A stretch of DNA of 64,000 nucleotides from CALINB01 sp938045325 (lineage in GTDB: Bacteria; Pseudomonadota; Alphaproteobacteria; Rhodospirillales; CALINB01), in assembly GCA_038114465.1 (NCBI GenBank), contig JAYNQW010000015.1, forward strand, positions 1 to 64,000, written 5' to 3'. Shown here in pieces: positions 8,044 through 16,898 of this stretch (the stretch's first letter is position 1; the number at the start of each line of letters is the position of its first letter). The notes beneath the pieces were generated by a model. The model was not told the origin of the DNA, did not search any database, and was given only the letters and a program-made list of their open reading frames with translations. Both the position numbers and the translations under genes were made by a program.

Positions 8044-8727
8044 TTAGTTTTTTACCAATAAATTGACCAAGATAAACTGACTGATCGCATAACCGCCGTC
8101 GACTTTCGGGCAAATTTCGTGAAACAGCTTTTTAGCTTTCTCGTTGTGTTTTTCGTAAAGTTTTTTCTGGTATGGACCGCGGCGTATCGAGCGGCTTCGG
8201 TAATGTTCATAATCCCTCATCGCAAACATTTTTGCATATACAAATTCTTTTTCTTCATAGCACAATTTTTCTTTAATGCTGACAATGGCCTTGGTTAAGC
8301 TTGGCTGGACGTAAATTTCATCGCCGATGGCTTTTTTGAGTTCATGGGAAGGGCCTTGGGCTAACGGATTGGCGATATAGAAAAATCCACCTGGTTTTAA
8401 AATCCGTACGGCTTCCTCTAGGGCCTGGAGCTGCTGATCGCTGGGAATCAGGTGTAGGGCGTTGTTGTAGACGACCGAATCAAAAGATTCATTGTAAAAA
8501 GGTAACGATTGGCCGGGGGCTTGCACATATACTTCCCCGGCGTCCGGATCGTTTTCTAAAACATACTGAATTTGCGCCGGATTGGGATCGAGGCCGACAA
8601 CATACGCACCGGCCTTAACCAAAGCTCGCGTAATCTCGCCTTCACCACAGCCTACATCAAGAACACGCTTGCCCGGCAGGTCTATGGATTTGATAATCGC
8701 TTCTTTGGCTGTCATGCTTTGTTCCAT
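8044..8727 (-). CDS. Class I SAM-dependent methyltransferase (paralogue B)
   Basis: 227 residues, collinear with the downstream paralogue: motif I GKRVLDVGCGEGEITRALVKAGAYVVGLDPNP, then SVVYNNALHLIPSDQQLQALEEAVRILKPGGFFYIANPLAQG. The C-terminal cap is divergent (RSIRRGPYQKKLYEKHNEK) while the ends (INLLVKE / VNLLVKN) match, which marks recent duplication plus divergence of acceptor specificity. The two may act on different substrates or as a heteromer. It begins about 90 bp from the divergent acyl-CoA dehydrogenase gene. Confidence 0.88.
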   Translation of the reverse strand: MEQSMTAKEAIIKSIDLPGKRVLDVGCGEGEITRALVKAGAYVVGLDPNPAQIQYVLENDPDAGEVYVQAPGQSLPFYNESFDSVVYNNALHLIPSDQQLQALEEAVRILKPGGFFYIANPLAQGPSHELKKAIGDEIYVQPSLTKAIVSIKEKLCYEEKEFVYAKMFAMRDYEHYRSRSIRRGPYQKKLYEKHNEKAKKLFHEICPKVDGGYAISQFILVNLLVKN

Positions 8728-8817
8728 GAGCCAAACACAGGGCTGGCTTTGCCAACCACCATTTGATCAAGTATTGTTCTGTCTTACCCCGTGCAAACAG
8801 TGTAACCGATTGATTCC

Positions 8818-9978
8818 ATGAATAAAACAACTGATCCATATGCCGATATCCGGGATTCCGTAAAAGCGCTTTGTGCGCAGTTTCCGGGGAGTTATTGGCA
8901 GCAGTTAGATGAATCGCGTCAGTATCCTACAGAATTTGTCAAAGCGCTGACTGATGCCGGCTTCCTCGCTGTCCTTATCCCGGAAGAATACGATGGTAGT
9001 GGATTGGGTGTTGCGGCCGCCGGCGCTATCCTCGAAGAAATTCATAAGAGTGGCTGCAGCGGCGGTGCGTGTCACGCGCAAATGTACACCATGGGAACGG
9101 TGTTGCGGCACGGCAGTGACACACAAAAGGCCGAATATTTACCGAAGATCGCGTCTGGCAAATTACGGCTACAGGCGTTTGGTGTGACGGAACCGACCAG
9201 CGGTACCGATACCAGTAAAATCCGCACGACGGCCGTGAAGGACGGCAACGACTATGTCATCAATGGTCAGAAAGTTTGGACGTCACGCGCCGAGCACTCC
9301 GATTTGCTTTTGTTATTGGCGCGCACGACGCCGCAGGATGAAGTCGAAAAACGTTATGACGGGATGTCGGTTTTTTTGATCGATATGCAAGAAGCTAAAA
9401 ACAACGGGCTCTCTATTCGCCCCTTGCGCGCGATGATCAATCATGCCACCACGGAATTATTTTTCGATGATTTGCGGATTCCGGCATCGAGTCTTATCGG
9501 TGAAGAGGGAAAAGGGTTTCGCTACATTCTCGATGGCATGAACGCAGAACGAATTCTGATCGCCCATGAAGCCATCGGCGATTCACGGTGGTTTATCGAG
9601 AAAGCCGTGAATTATGCCAATGAGCGGGTCGTATTCGATCGTCCCATCGGGCAGAACCAAGGTATTCAATTTCCCATTGCCGAATGCTACATGGCGAGTG
9701 AAGCGGCCAGTTTGATGGTGGAGAAGGCGGCATCATTGTTCGATGCGGGCGAGCCGTGCGGGGCCGAGGCGAACATGGCAAAAGAACTGGCGGCACAAGC
9801 GGCTTGGAAGGCCGCGGATGTTTGTTTTCAAACTCATGGCGGTTTTGGGTTTGCCGCCGAATACGATGTTGAACGGAAGTTTCGTGAATCGCGTCTTTAT
9901 CGTACCGCGCCTGTATCGACCAACATGGTTCTCTCTTATATCGCCGAACATGTGCTCGGCCTGCCAAGGTCTTATTAA
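8818..9978 (+). CDS. Acyl-CoA dehydrogenase
   Basis: 386 residues with the complete three-part ACAD fold: N-terminal helical domain (1-115), beta domain (about 120-215, FGVTEPTSGTDTSKIRT contacting FAD and VINGQKVWTSRA), and C-terminal helical domain. It oxidises an acyl-CoA to the 2-enoyl-CoA, passing electrons to ETF. The end (RLYRTAPVSTNMVLSYIAEHVLGLPRSY) matches the group in which the canonical Glu-Gly-Thr near the C-terminus is replaced by TAPVST, so the catalytic base must lie elsewhere or the substrate is unusual. Next to a haloacid dehalogenase and PrpD, it fits a branched or substituted short acid pathway. Confidence 0.88.
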   Translation: MNKTTDPYADIRDSVKALCAQFPGSYWQQLDESRQYPTEFVKALTDAGFLAVLIPEEYDGSGLGVAAAGAILEEIHKSGCSGGACHAQMYTMGTVLRHGSDTQKAEYLPKIASGKLRLQAFGVTEPTSGTDTSKIRTTAVKDGNDYVINGQKVWTSRAEHSDLLLLLARTTPQDEVEKRYDGMSVFLIDMQEAKNNGLSIRPLRAMINHATTELFFDDLRIPASSLIGEEGKGFRYILDGMNAERILIAHEAIGDSRWFIEKAVNYANERVVFDRPIGQNQGIQFPIAECYMASEAASLMVEKAASLFDAGEPCGAEANMAKELAAQAAWKAADVCFQTHGGFGFAAEYDVERKFRESRLYRTAPVSTNMVLSYIAEHVLGLPRSY

Positions 9979-9988
9979 AACCCCAACA

Positions 9989-10702
9989 TCAGGCACCGAG
10001 TTTTTCGGCAAGCTCTTCGATGCTGTCGGATATGATGTCCCAACCGCCTTCGGCTTCGGTTTCGTTTTTTCCGTTTGGCCCGTGTTCGAGCGGCCGGCAG
10101 ATAAAACCGGTTTTATAACCGTTCGATTGGGCGGCTTTGAGGTCGTAATTGTGCGCCGCGCCGAGCAGGATCTCTTCCGGGTTTAAATCCAAAAGTGTGG
10201 CGGTTTTTAAGTAGGCTTCCGGCGCCGGTTTATGCGCGCCTAAAAGATCGGCCGAAATAATGACGTCCCACGGCAAGCCGGCGTTTTTTGCCATGTTCGT
10301 GAGCGCAACCAGGGTTCCGTTTGAGAGCGTGCCGGTGATGAATTTTTTCTTGAGGCGTGTTATCCCCGCGATTGAATCCGACCACGGTTGGAACCGTTGA
10401 TCAATCCGGCTTAAGTGCTCCAATTCGGCTTCAGATACGTTTTTGACTTTATGCTCGGCCAGCAGTTTTTCGAGACCGGCACGATAAACCAGTCGGTTCG
10501 AGATTTTCGGTGCCTTGCCGGCACGGATATCGGCAAGGCCCTGTCGATAAGCTGTCCGCCACGCGGTAACGAATGTGCCCGTGTCGAACGTTGCATTTTT
10601 TTGCCCGCGGAAGATATCGATTTCACGGTGCATTGTGCCGTGCCAATCGACGACCGTGCCGAATACATCGAATAAAACTGCTTTAACCCCGGAAACGCTC
10701 AT
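9989..10702 (-). CDS. Type II haloacid dehalogenase (HAD superfamily)
   Basis: 237 residues from ATG 10702, chosen for its GGAGAA Shine-Dalgarno. Motif I VLFDVFGTVVDW contains the nucleophile D12; motif II LSNGT and motif III/IV GAAHNYDLKAAQSNGYKTGFI (Lys and Asp/His region) are in order with the cap between (about 15-100). Type II L-2-haloacid dehalogenases convert 2-haloacids to 2-hydroxyacids by SN2 attack, but close relatives are phosphatases. It is convergent with the acyl-CoA dehydrogenase (10-bp gap). A 2-hydroxyacid dehydrogenase lies 1.5 kb away; the pair would suit haloacid or hydroxyacid metabolism, but this is inference. Confidence 0.85.
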   Translation of the reverse strand: MSVSGVKAVLFDVFGTVVDWHGTMHREIDIFRGQKNATFDTGTFVTAWRTAYRQGLADIRAGKAPKISNRLVYRAGLEKLLAEHKVKNVSEAELEHLSRIDQRFQPWSDSIAGITRLKKKFITGTLSNGTLVALTNMAKNAGLPWDVIISADLLGAHKPAPEAYLKTATLLDLNPEEILLGAAHNYDLKAAQSNGYKTGFICRPLEHGPNGKNETEAEGGWDIISDSIEELAEKLGA

Positions 10703-10786
10703 ATCTTTCTCCGTTCTTTGCAACGGGCCTTGGGATGTTTTACCATCTTTGCCAATTAACCGAGAGGTTTAATGAGGAGATCGATA

Positions 10787-12175
10787 ATGGGGCAAACCGC
10801 CGACCTTGCAGCGTATATCGCCGAATTATCCTGGGACGACATTCCCGCCGAGCTGGTGGGTAAGGCAAAGGCACATATTCTCGATACGCTGGGCGTTGCG
10901 CTTGGCGGTTCCCTGACGGATCATGTTCGTCAAACTGCCGCGGTGGTTGAACAACTCGGCGGTGAGCCGCAATGCACGGCGATCGGCCAAAACTTTCGCA
11001 CCAACGCTCTTGAGGCGGCGTTTCTGGGCGGGACCTGTGCGCATTCCATCGAATTCGACGACACCGGGCAATATGCCCACACGGGGGCGGGGATTATTCC
11101 TGGCGCGGTCAGTTTGGGCGAAGCGCGCCGTATCGACGGCAAGACGCTGATTTTAGCGGTGATCGCGGGTTATGAATTAACCGCTCGGGTGTCGTCCGCC
11201 GCTGGTCTGGCGCATCGCGGCCGCGGCTATCATCCGACCGGCACCTGCGGCGTCTTCGGGGCAACAGCCGTGGGTGCGAAAATTCTCGGCCTCGATGCGA
11301 AGCAAACCGAAGGCGCATTTGGCACAGCGGCATCGCATGCGAGCGCTATCACGCAATATCGCTGTGATGGCGGGCCAACCAAGCACATCCATCCTGGAAT
11401 TGCCTCACGTGCCGGGTTGCTCTCGGCGCTCATGGCCGAAGCGTGTTTTGTCGGAACGGCGGATGTCATTGAGGGTCAATACGGATTTCTCAATGTGTTA
11501 TCCGATGGCGGCGATCTGGACGCGCTGACGAAAAACCTTGGAACCGAATTCGGTCTGACCAGTTCCGATATCCGTCCCTATCCGTGCTGCCGGCAAATTC
11601 ACGCCCCCGCTGATCTTGTGCTCGACATGGTGCATAATAAAGGCGTGACGGCGGACGCGATCGAAACGATGGATCTTTATGTGCCCGCGTATTCCGCCAA
11701 TCAGGACTGGCTGATCAATACCGATCCGCCATCCTCCAAGCTCAATGCGATTCTCAGTATGCCTTATAGCCTCGCGGTGGCCTTTATCGATGGGGAGCTG
11801 ACCCTTCGTCAGTTTGAGGAGAACCGGGTCACGGATAAAAACGTGCATGCGCTTGCACTCAAATTGAATACCATCGAAGATCCGGAAATGACGAAGGTGT
11901 TCCCCATTCACCGCCGTGCCCGGCTCGAAGTGACGCTTAAAGATGGTAACAAGCACGCGCTTGAAATCGACGATCCGCGCGGCAGTATTCAAAACCCGCT
12001 GCCCTTTTCGGATGTCGTGGCGAAGTTTCGCGATCTCGCCGGTTCCGTTATCGATGAGGCTGCGCTGGAGGGCATGCACCGTCACATTGAGAATCTCGAA
12101 AATCTTGCAGATGTCAGTGAGCTGGCTTCGCTGCTGGCGGCGAAAGACAGCCCGGCTCTAACGTCGGCAGGATAA
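10787..12175 (+). CDS. MmgE/PrpD-family protein (first of two)
   Basis: 462 residues from ATG 10787, preferred over 10772 because AGGAGA lies 7 nt before it. The fold is that of 2-methylcitrate dehydratase PrpD and cis-aconitate decarboxylase: N-terminal helical domain with FDDTGQYAHTGAGIIP and RGRGYHPTGTCGVFGA, then the small lid domain from about 270. Known reactions are dehydration of methylcitrate or decarboxylation of aconitate; many family members, including this type clustered with dioxygenases, are uncharacterised. No prpB/prpC lies nearby, so a methylcitrate cycle role is unlikely. A second family member is at 28306 (they differ in sequence). Confidence 0.85.
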   Translation: MGQTADLAAYIAELSWDDIPAELVGKAKAHILDTLGVALGGSLTDHVRQTAAVVEQLGGEPQCTAIGQNFRTNALEAAFLGGTCAHSIEFDDTGQYAHTGAGIIPGAVSLGEARRIDGKTLILAVIAGYELTARVSSAAGLAHRGRGYHPTGTCGVFGATAVGAKILGLDAKQTEGAFGTAASHASAITQYRCDGGPTKHIHPGIASRAGLLSALMAEACFVGTADVIEGQYGFLNVLSDGGDLDALTKNLGTEFGLTSSDIRPYPCCRQIHAPADLVLDMVHNKGVTADAIETMDLYVPAYSANQDWLINTDPPSSKLNAILSMPYSLAVAFIDGELTLRQFEENRVTDKNVHALALKLNTIEDPEMTKVFPIHRRARLEVTLKDGNKHALEIDDPRGSIQNPLPFSDVVAKFRDLAGSVIDEAALEGMHRHIENLENLADVSELASLLAAKDSPALTSAG

Positions 12176-12186
12176 TTTTCGGTAAT

Positions 12187-13128
12187 TTAAACGACGGGTG
12201 ACAACACGTCCTTGCCGGCGAAAAACAGTTTTAGGTTTTCCACGCATTTTTCTTTTCGGATTCGCCGGATATCAAGCGTCGAGGTGCCGACGTGCGGTAC
12301 ACAGACAACATTATCCAACTCGCGTAATTCTTTCGGTACGTTCGGCTCGTCGGCGAACACATCGAGGCCCGCGCCCCAAATGACGCCGTCCTGGAGCGCC
12401 TTGATCAGCGCCGGCTCGTCGACAACAGCGCCGCGCGCGATGTTAATAAGGATACCGTCGGGGCCGAGAGCCTTGAGAACGTCCGCCGTTATGAGGCCGA
12501 CGGTGTCGGGAGTCTCGGGGCAGCACAGCATGAGAAAATCCGAGTCCGCCGCCATGGCTTTTACGTCGGTGTAATATTTGTAATCGACGTCATCTTTTTT
12601 GTTTGGGCCATAATACAGCACATTCATATCGAAGCCTTGCGCGCGCTTGGCGACGCCACGCCCGATGGTGCCGAGAGCGACAATACCAAGGGTTTTGCCT
12701 ATGACGCCAATGCCGTTGCGCCCGAACGGCCGATTGGACCAGTCGCCGGTGTTGATAAAAGCATCGCCGTCGGCAATTTGGCGTGCCGTTGCCAGCAACA
12801 AGCCCATGCCAAGGTCGGACACGGCTAATTTCGAATCGTCCGGCGTGTTGGTAACCATGATGCCTTTTTCCCGCGCGCAATCGAGGTCGAGTGCTTGTAA
12901 CCCCGCGCCCCACACCGAAATCATTTTCAAGTTCGGCAAAGCCTCGACCAGGTCGCGCTTGTAACCGTTCAAGCCGTTCGTCACCATGGCTGTTGGGGTT
13001 TCGCCGATATCCTTGAGGAAGGCATCCCGGTCGTCCGACTCGAACAGTTTGTGGCAAGTAAAGTTTTCCTCGAGCAATTCGATGGTCTCGGGGGGCAGTT
13101 TGACGGCAATCAACACGTCGGGTTTCAC
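12187..13128 (-). CDS. D-2-hydroxyacid dehydrogenase, NAD(P)-dependent (A)
   Basis: 313 residues from a GTG at 13128; AGGAGG lies 6 nt upstream, making it better than ATG 13167. The Rossmann part contains IGKTLGIVALGTIGRGVAKRA (about 130-150). The catalytic triad appears as R (NIARGAVVDEPAL), E (DVFADEPNVPKEL) and H (VCVPHVGTSTLDIR). It reduces 2-oxoacids such as glyoxylate or hydroxypyruvate to D-2-hydroxyacids, or the reverse. It is convergent with PrpD. A second enzyme of this family, at 33190, diverges clearly from this one. Confidence 0.9.
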   Translation of the reverse strand: MKPDVLIAVKLPPETIELLEENFTCHKLFESDDRDAFLKDIGETPTAMVTNGLNGYKRDLVEALPNLKMISVWGAGLQALDLDCAREKGIMVTNTPDDSKLAVSDLGMGLLLATARQIADGDAFINTGDWSNRPFGRNGIGVIGKTLGIVALGTIGRGVAKRAQGFDMNVLYYGPNKKDDVDYKYYTDVKAMAADSDFLMLCCPETPDTVGLITADVLKALGPDGILINIARGAVVDEPALIKALQDGVIWGAGLDVFADEPNVPKELRELDNVVCVPHVGTSTLDIRRIRKEKCVENLKLFFAGKDVLSPVV

Positions 13129-13201
13129 GGCAGTCCTCCTGGTGTTTGTCTTGATGGTGTTCGGCACATCATAGGCAGGGAGAACGGCGAATTCAAACGG
13201 C

Positions 13202-14113
13202 CTATTCCTGCGTTTGCTTCACTTGGCGTTGGCGGTAAGCGATGTAGGTGGCGGAGGCGAAGATCAGAATGCCGCCAAACCAAATCCAGCCATCAGGGAC
13301 TTCGCCGAACAATAGATAGCCGAAGATCGATACCCAGATGAGGCGCGTGAAATCGAGCGGCATGATAATCGAAATATCGGCTTCCTTGATGGCTTGCGTG
13401 CGGGTGATTTGGCTCAGGGCGTTAAACACGCCGATAGCAAGCAACCAGCCCATTTGTTCAAGCGTCGGGGTGATCCACACGGGTATCGATAAAACCAAGG
13501 ATACAAGGATTGAAAAGAACAAGCCGTACAAGGTGATTGTTAAGCTGGATTCGGTGCGCGACAGGACTTTCATGCAAACCAACGAGCCGCCCCAAAAAAA
13601 AGCGGACACGATCGTGGCCACGGCACCTAAATCCATCTCGATAAAACCAGGGCGTAAAATGACCATGGCGCCTGCAAACCCGATGGCCATTGCCGTGATG
13701 CGCCGCGCCCGGATCACCTCGCCGAGAAAGAGCGCCGCCATCAGGGTGCTGAACAGCGGGCCGGTAAAGTTCAACGCGGCGACCGTGGCTAGGGGCGTTA
13801 CAGCCAAGGCATAAAAGAACAAGAGTTGTGCAAGGCTATGCACGCCGCCGCGAAAGCAATGAAACCCAAGGCGGTTTGTCTTGACCGGTTCGAAACCAGT
13901 TTTGATAACAACAGGTAAAAATATCGACAGGCTGATCAGGCTGCGCACGAGGAGCATTTCAACGACAGGTAGATCATCGGAAACGAATTTGACAAGAGAG
14001 TTTTGGCATGCCGCGGCAAACGTCGCGAGTAGCATCCACACCACCCCCCGGAACATCTGGGGTTGGTTGTTCAACAGATCAAACAGCGAGAAATTGGAAT
14101 TATTTTTATTCAT
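13202..14113 (-). CDS. EamA/DMT-superfamily permease (third in tandem)
   Basis: 303 residues with about ten hydrophobic helices as two EamA repeats (about 20-150 and 165-295), typical of drug/metabolite transporters. The start overlaps the previous gene's stop by one base (TGATG), so translation is coupled. Characteristic EamA sequence includes ALNFTGPLFSTLMAALFLGE (helix 3-4) and SLSFVFSP-like PLDFTRLIWVSIFGYLLFGE near the end. Family members export or import amino acids, nucleotides and small organics. It is one of three adjacent paralogues; substrate unknown. Confidence 0.9.
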   Translation of the reverse strand: MNKNNSNFSLFDLLNNQPQMFRGVVWMLLATFAAACQNSLVKFVSDDLPVVEMLLVRSLISLSIFLPVVIKTGFEPVKTNRLGFHCFRGGVHSLAQLLFFYALAVTPLATVAALNFTGPLFSTLMAALFLGEVIRARRITAMAIGFAGAMVILRPGFIEMDLGAVATIVSAFFWGGSLVCMKVLSRTESSLTITLYGLFFSILVSLVLSIPVWITPTLEQMGWLLAIGVFNALSQITRTQAIKEADISIIMPLDFTRLIWVSIFGYLLFGEVPDGWIWFGGILIFASATYIAYRQRQVKQTQE

Positions 14114-15033
14114 CAGTCGTTGCTCGGCGGTGAAGCTGTTTTATTCGGCTTGCTAAAGTTTCGTTCCCGGATCGCAATATACGTGTTTGAAGAAAAAATC
14201 ATAATACCGCCGATCCAGACCCAAATCTCAGGAACTTCATTGAACAGGACGAAACCAAAAATAGACACCCAAATGAGGCGGGTGAATTCAACGGGCACTA
14301 CGGCGGAAAGGTCGGCTTCCTTGAATGCCTGGGCCCGGCATACATGGCCGATTGAATTGAGAAGTCCGACGGCCATCAAAAGCGCAAGTTCTTGCCAGTT
14401 TGGCAGGACAAAAACCGGCAAAGAGACGGCAATGGCGAGCGGCAGCATGAAGATCGTCGAATAGAACGTAATGGTGACACTGGAGTCGGTTTGGGTCAGT
14501 CTCTTGATGATAATGGAAATAAAGGCCCAGGCGGCGGCGGAACCGAGCGGTAAAAGCGTCGTGAACTCGATGGGGATAATGCCAGGGCGCAGGATAACCA
14601 TAGCGCCGATGAAACCGATGGTCAGTGCCGCGGCACGGCGCATGTGAAATCGTTCACCGAGAAAAAGTATCGTGAGGATGGTTGCGAACATCGGACCGGT
14701 GAATCGGAGCGCGGTGAACTTTGCGATGGTGACATATTTAAGGCCCGTGATGCCCATGCACAGTTGAACGACCTGAATGGCACCGCGCAACGCGTGCAGG
14801 CGTTTGCGATCGGACTTTAACGGTTTGAAGCCATGGCGGAACAGCAAAGGCGTAAAGCTTAAGAAGCTGAACAAAACCCGATAAAACGTAATGTTAAACG
14901 GGTGCATTGTCAGCGTGAGATACTTGGTCATCGCCGCCATGATGGAGCCGGCCAATGCTGTGACGCTGATGTATAGCATGCCGCGCACCGTATTGGTGCC
15001 GCTGATCGGTTTTGATGAGTTCAGGGCGCTCAT
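14113..15033 (-). CDS. EamA/DMT-superfamily permease (second in tandem)
   Basis: 306 residues, two EamA repeats, about ten helices. It shares the segments ALRFTGPMFATILTILFLGERFH and VVPVEFTRLIWVSIFGFVLFNE with its neighbours, so it arose by duplication. It runs directly into the next permease (one-base overlap) and begins 96 bp after the first. No periplasmic binding protein or ATPase is present, in line with a single-component secondary transporter in the inner membrane. Confidence 0.9.
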   Translation of the reverse strand: MSALNSSKPISGTNTVRGMLYISVTALAGSIMAAMTKYLTLTMHPFNITFYRVLFSFLSFTPLLFRHGFKPLKSDRKRLHALRGAIQVVQLCMGITGLKYVTIAKFTALRFTGPMFATILTILFLGERFHMRRAAALTIGFIGAMVILRPGIIPIEFTTLLPLGSAAAWAFISIIIKRLTQTDSSVTITFYSTIFMLPLAIAVSLPVFVLPNWQELALLMAVGLLNSIGHVCRAQAFKEADLSAVVPVEFTRLIWVSIFGFVLFNEVPEIWVWIGGIMIFSSNTYIAIRERNFSKPNKTASPPSND

Positions 15034-15129
15034 CGTTTGCTAAATAGATTATGGAACATGATCTTCATTCTAAGCATCATGCTGGAGATGGGTAGAAATA
15101 TTAATTTGGCTTAGAACAATGGGAGGCGG

Positions 15130-16071
15130 TTATTGTTCCGGTGCCACCGGCATCGGCGGTTCCTTTTTGTCGGCGTCTTTTTTTAGCTTCCGTTCCCGAA
15201 TCGCGATGTAGGCGCTGCCCGAGAAAATCATGATGCCGCCGAACCACGTCCAAATCTCGGGCACTTCGCCGAATAAGAAGAAGGCGAGGATGGAAACCCA
15301 AATCAGCTTGGAAAATTCCATCGGCGTGACGGCGGTCAGGTCGGCTTCTTTGTAAGCCTGTGCCCGGCAGAGATGCGCTAAACTGCCAAGGCCGCCGAGG
15401 CAGAAAACCCAGAACAGCTCCTGCCAGGTCGGCATCGTCAGAACGGGAATGGAGAGCAGGAAGGAAATCGGTGTTGCGATCATGGTCGAAAAGATTGTGA
15501 TGGTAACGCTGGACTCGGTTCGCCCCAAGACTTTCACCGTCATCTGCACCGTCGCCCAAACCACGGTGGCGGACAACGCTAAGACAGCGCCGAGATCGGT
15601 ATCGACCATGCCGGGGCGCAAAATCACAAGAACGCCGCTGAAGCCGACGATCAGCGCGGTGATGCGGCGGGCATGAACTTTTTCGCCGAGAAACATTAGC
15701 GTGAAAACGGTGGCAAACAAGGGGCCGGTAAACCGCAAGGCGGCGACTTTGGCGAGCGGCGTGAGTTTAATTGCCGTGACGACGAGGATCATTTGAACGA
15801 CTTGCAATATGCCTCGGAAGCACAACAGATAAGGCCGTTTGGTTTTCAGTGGCGCCAGCCCGTGGCGCATAAAAACCGGCGCGAAAACGACGAGACCGAA
15901 AAAGCTGCGAAAAAAAGCGATCTCCAACGGGTGCATGGTATGGGACAAAAACCGGATGATGACATTCGCACTGGCGCCGGCGAGCGCTGTCACCATCACA
16001 AGTGCCATGCCTTTGACAGTATTTTGCTTTCCCGCAGGTAGTGCCGGTTTGGGTGTTTCTGGCAGAGTCAT
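15130..16071 (-). CDS. EamA/DMT-superfamily permease (first in tandem)
   Basis: 313 residues, with the same two-repeat fold and signatures (ALRFTGPLFATVFTLMFLGEK; AVTPMEFSKLIWVSILAFFLFGE). The tail is longer and charged (RERKLKKDADKKEPPMPVAPEQ) and should be cytoplasmic. Three permeases in one orientation at 13.2-16.1 kb argue for expansion of one transporter type, perhaps to widen substrate range in this small-acid region. A terminator hairpin lies between its start and the redox operon on the same strand. Confidence 0.9.
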   Translation of the reverse strand: MTLPETPKPALPAGKQNTVKGMALVMVTALAGASANVIIRFLSHTMHPLEIAFFRSFFGLVVFAPVFMRHGLAPLKTKRPYLLCFRGILQVVQMILVVTAIKLTPLAKVAALRFTGPLFATVFTLMFLGEKVHARRITALIVGFSGVLVILRPGMVDTDLGAVLALSATVVWATVQMTVKVLGRTESSVTITIFSTMIATPISFLLSIPVLTMPTWQELFWVFCLGGLGSLAHLCRAQAYKEADLTAVTPMEFSKLIWVSILAFFLFGEVPEIWTWFGGIMIFSGSAYIAIRERKLKKDADKKEPPMPVAPEQ

Positions 16072-16170
16072 CGATTCTCAGACAGGCGAGAGTGCCTCAT
16101 AAGGGACATGGGAATCGTCCCGTTGATTGCCACCCATTGTAGTCATCCCATCACGGATAGACAGCAAAAT

Positions 16171-16200
16171 GATACCGCGGACAGTAAAGTCCGTGGTATC
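16171..16200 (-). terminator. Rho-independent terminator of the redox operon
   Basis: A 12-bp stem with one G-U pair (GATACCGCGGAC 16171-16182; GTCCGTGGTATC 16189-16200) and a 6-nt loop. On the minus strand it is followed by ATTTTG, 28 bp beyond the redoxin stop. Confidence 0.8.
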
Positions 16201-16228
16201 GCGTATCGTTTTAACGTTGATCTGTGAT

Positions 16229-16867
16229 TTAGTTGGCGTATTTGACGCTGCAGCCGTAAGGTTCGGTAACGGGGTTGCGAACGGTTTTGCCGCTGAGTAC
16301 GTCATCGAGTGCCGCTTTGACGTGATTTTTGGCTGTTTTAACGTCTTCGTGTTGTGTCGATGGTTTGTTGTCGATTCCGCCCATATAAACGAGATCGCCT
16401 TTTTTATCGATCACGTACATATGCGGCGTCGTTTGCGCACCGTATTTGCGTCCGATGACGCCGCTGGAGTCGAGGATTTTTGCGCTGTGATTAGCGCCGA
16501 CTTTCTTACTGATATCACGCGCTTCCGCCGGTTTGGCGAATCCTTGTTCGCCGGGTGCCGACGAAACAACGGAAAGCCAAACGATGCCATTTTTGCGGGC
16601 ATGCTTTTGAAGCTTTTGCATGTTCTTCGTTGCGTAGTGTTTTTCGACGAAGGGGCATTCGTGATTGAACCATTCCAAAACGACAATGGAACCTTTGTAA
16701 TCGCCGAGGCGGTGCGTTTTGCCGTTACTATCGGTGCCTGTAAATTCAGGTGCTTTTTTATTGATGCTCGGTGCGGCTTGGGATGCGTACGGCATCGATG
16801 CGAACGATAGAACCGCAAAGCCGAACACGGCTGCTTTCAATATTCGTTCAACTGAATTCATGCGCAT
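16229..16867 (-). CDS. Exported peroxiredoxin-like (redoxin/TlpA-type) protein
   Basis: 212 residues from ATG 16867, where AAGGA and the signal peptide (about 1-31, ASQA-AP) agree; a longer start would add an unlikely prefix. The thioredoxin-fold part (about 40-190) carries a lone N-terminal Cys, C71, in FNHECPFVEKHY, the pattern of the PRX_like1 group, plus TTPHMYVIDKKGDLVYMGG with the cis-Pro. A second Cys (about 206) is in the tail. With no CXXC it is unlikely to be a classical TlpA thiol reductase; it may be a peroxiredoxin-like scavenger or chaperone in the periplasm. It is the last gene of a four-gene operon with a DsbD/ScsB alpha domain. Confidence 0.85.
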   Translation of the reverse strand: MRMNSVERILKAAVFGFAVLSFASMPYASQAAPSINKKAPEFTGTDSNGKTHRLGDYKGSIVVLEWFNHECPFVEKHYATKNMQKLQKHARKNGIVWLSVVSSAPGEQGFAKPAEARDISKKVGANHSAKILDSSGVIGRKYGAQTTPHMYVIDKKGDLVYMGGIDNKPSTQHEDVKTAKNHVKAALDDVLSGKTVRNPVTEPYGCSVKYAN

Positions 16868-16898
16868 GACGTTGTTCCTTTGTTTGAGGGAGCCAAAA

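Noticed and set aside
10787..12175. Methylcitrate cycle (prp operon)
   Set aside because: No prpB or prpC near either PrpD-family gene.
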